Translations under genes and position numbers: made by a program
NCBI RefSeq assembly: GCF_012955605.1
Contig: NZ_CP052135.1
Span: 1,895,469-1,959,468 of the forward strand
Length of the DNA stretch: 64,000 bases
Origin: Bacillus fonticola
Lineage (GTDB): Bacteria; Bacillota; Bacilli; Bacillales; JC228
Reading direction: 5' to 3'
The notes under the pieces: model-generated
What the model saw: only the letters and a program-made list of their open reading frames with translations
What the model was told of the DNA's origin: nothing
The model's database searches: none
Part shown: positions 62,738 through 64,000 of the stretch, piece by piece
How the letters are laid out: each line of letters begins with the position of its first letter
How positions within the stretch are numbered: position 1 is the first letter of the stretch

Positions 62738-62830
62738 GTGCCTATCCGCTAGTCCGCAACAGTCCGCCAATTCGAGGGCCTGTCCGTTGATTCCCCGCGT
62801 CTATCCGCCGTTTTTCTGACTTCTATCGCT
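62738..62830. repeat. Degenerate 20-bp-period repeat inside the art operon
   Basis: On the minus strand, blocks of GCGGATAG, ACGGACAG, GCGGACTG and GCGGATAG recur at about 20-bp spacing, with only the GCGGA core conserved. It resembles a decayed version of the array 2 unit (GCGGATAT) and lies between the binding-protein and permease genes. Confidence 0.5.
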
Positions 62831-62862
62831 CAAGTCACAACATCCGGATGCAAAACTCGGTT

Positions 62863-63645
62863 TTATTCGTTTTCCTTACCGAACCATTCCTCAATAAGGG
62901 CATCTAATTCGCCGTTTTCTTTCATTTTTTGAAGTTCTGCATTGAATGCCTCTGTAAGTTCACTACCTTTTGGAAACGCCATGGCTGATCCTGCACCTTC
63001 ATCATCTGCTGGTGCAATAAACCCACCGAGATCATCATTTTCCTCTAAAAACCCAGTCGCTACAGTAACATCAATAACGGCTGCGTCAAAACGACCGTTT
63101 TTTACTTCTTGTACGAGTTCCGAAATTCGGTCACGACTTTCCACCTGTAAATCTGGGTATTCCTTTTGTAATTCTTTACCGTAATCTTCCTGAATAGACC
63201 CTAATTGGACACCAATCGTTTTTCCGTTTAGATCTTCTTCTGTTTCAATTCCGCTCCCCGCTTGTGAAATAATCATGTCCTTTGCAGTGTAATACACATC
63301 ACTAAAGTCTACGTTTTGTTTGCGTTCTTCTGTTGCCGACATTCCTGCTAATACAAAATCAACTTTATCCGACTGCAGTGCAGAAATGAGGCCACCAAAA
63401 TCCATGTCTTTTATTTCAAATTCGTACCCGAGTTTTCCGGCTATGGCATTAGCTAAGTCAACATCAAAACCGATAATGTCTCCACCTTTAGCTGTGTCGA
63501 TGTACTCAAATGGAGGATAGTCAGCTGATGTTCCCATCGTTAATACTTTTTTCTCCTCTACTTCCGTTGCCCCTGACGTCGTACTCCCACAACCTGCTAA
63601 AATAAGTACAGCTAGTAATAGCATGATTCCCCATGATTTTTTCAT
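62863..63645 (-). CDS. artP: Amino acid ABC transporter substrate-binding lipoprotein (ArtP-type)
   Basis: SBP_bac_3 protein of 260 aa. The signal peptide ends in a lipobox LAGC (Cys at about residue 19). Ligand-site landmarks are TSADYPPFEY, IGFDVDLANAIA and the central GVQLGSIQEDYG. It delivers the amino acid to ArtQR. ATG at 63645 with AGGAGGA upstream. First gene of artPQR, next to brxB as in B. subtilis (yqiW-yqiXYZ). Confidence 0.92.
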   Translation of the reverse strand: MKKSWGIMLLLAVLILAGCGSTTSGATEVEEKKVLTMGTSADYPPFEYIDTAKGGDIIGFDVDLANAIAGKLGYEFEIKDMDFGGLISALQSDKVDFVLAGMSATEERKQNVDFSDVYYTAKDMIISQAGSGIETEEDLNGKTIGVQLGSIQEDYGKELQKEYPDLQVESRDRISELVQEVKNGRFDAAVIDVTVATGFLEENDDLGGFIAPADDEGAGSAMAFPKGSELTEAFNAELQKMKENGELDALIEEWFGKENE

Positions 63646-63851
63646 GTTTTATTCCTCCTAATCACAATTTGTATTTTTATTCATCTGTATGCATCTTAAC
63701 ACATATATACACTTATGCAATACCTAGATTAATAGATCAAAAAATGTTTATATTTTCAGTCAAGTGAAAGCGCTCTAACGCCTATCCACATACTATTGAC
63801 TGCATAACAACAAATATTTCTATACAGATTCTTGAATAAATAAGAAAATAA

Positions 63852-63882
63852 AAAAATCCCCCTAAGCAAACGCTCAGAGAGA
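63852..63882 (-). terminator. Terminator of brxB
   Basis: On the minus strand CTCTCTGAGC pairs with GCTTAGGGGG through G-C, A-T and G-U pairs on a GTTT loop, followed by ATTTTTTT. It lies 13 bp past the brxB stop. Confidence 0.8.
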
Positions 63883-63894
63883 TCGACCTGTTTA

Positions 63895-64000
63895 TTATAC
63901 TTCTTCACAATACTGATCAAAATAGCCTTGTAGTTTTTCAACTACAGAAATCGGATCATGCCCTTCAATTTCATGACGCTCTACCATCGTCAGTACCTTT
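63895..64000 (-). CDS. brxB: Bacilliredoxin BrxB/YqiW (partial, C-terminal end)
   Basis: The last 35 codons read [20 protein letters not shown] then [14 protein letters not shown] before a TAA at 63895-63897. This matches the C-terminus of the YphP/YqiW (bacilliredoxin) family, which removes bacillithiol from mixed disulfides. The active-site part lies outside the window. Adjacent to artP as in B. subtilis. Confidence 0.85.
   Translation of the reverse strand, partial: KVLTMVERHEIEGHDPISVVEKLQGYFDQYCEEV

Noticed and set aside
1-64000. tRNA or rRNA genes
   Set aside because: I saw no tRNA-like cloverleaf with conserved T-loop sequence and no rRNA segments; a tRNAscan-SE run would settle this.

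Overview
This window is a chromosomal segment of a spore-forming, low-to-mid-GC Firmicute of the family Bacillaceae, most likely an alkaliphile-type Bacillus relative (Alkalihalobacillus/Shouchella-like). The evidence is a sigF operon with dacF and spoVAA, spoIIM, mciZ, frequent TTG/GTG starts with strong AGGAGG ribosome binding sites, and a gene order that follows the B. subtilis yqi-yqj-yqk region from spoVA to brxB. Comparisons with B. subtilis are from memory; no search was run.

Layout. 1-8.4 kb: forespore sigma factor operon (spoIIAA-spoIIAB-sigF, then spoVAA), dacF behind its own SigF-type promoter, nucleoside catabolism (pdp, deoB), xerD and yqzK. 8.6-12.4 kb: an insertion between yqzK and fur, made of an oxidoreductase, IS1380 debris and a broken Rhs gene. 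12.4-21.2 kb: fur, spoIIM, endoQ-like, nudF, mciZ-yqkF, a CoA-transferase pair, HMG-CoA lyase, yqkD, yqkB and a CDGSH protein. 21.2-25 kb: TPP riboswitch and ykoFEDC thiamine/HMP ECF transporter. 25.2-34.4 kb: an accessory zone with a truncated UvrX, transposase wreckage, the SOS-controlled yqjW polymerase with YolD partner(s), secreted/metalloprotease fragments, UspA-SulP, yqzH and remnants of a symporter and an M20 peptidase. 34.4-46 kb: yqjQ-yqjP, T-box-controlled proI, namA, rnz, zwf, a cyclase, dinB, a CheW-like protein and a PepT-like peptidase. 46.2-57.1 kb: a complete Opp/Dpp peptide importer operon headed by two M20 hydrolases, flanked by a third M20 enzyme and an unusual regulator. 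57.2-64 kb: yqjD-yqjC (acyl-CoA carboxyltransferase/epimerase), prli42, an L,D-transpeptidase, yqjA, the artPQR importer and the end of brxB.

How the parts connect: the first third is endospore development and DNA maintenance; the middle combines cofactor supply (thiamine, Fe-S) with SOS-induced error-prone polymerases; the right half is amino-acid and peptide economy (proline synthesis, peptide import plus hydrolysis, arginine-type import).

The least explained content is non-coding. Three long arrays of perfectly phased 20-bp units lie at 2.5, 6.7 and 38.6 kb, with degenerate relatives at 40.9 and 62.7 kb. A separate ~127-bp structured dispersed element occurs twice, each time in the 5' leader of a plus-strand gene (HMG-CoA lyase and proI). 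Two SOS promoters with matching double-LexA-box architecture drive an intact and a truncated UvrX-type polymerase.
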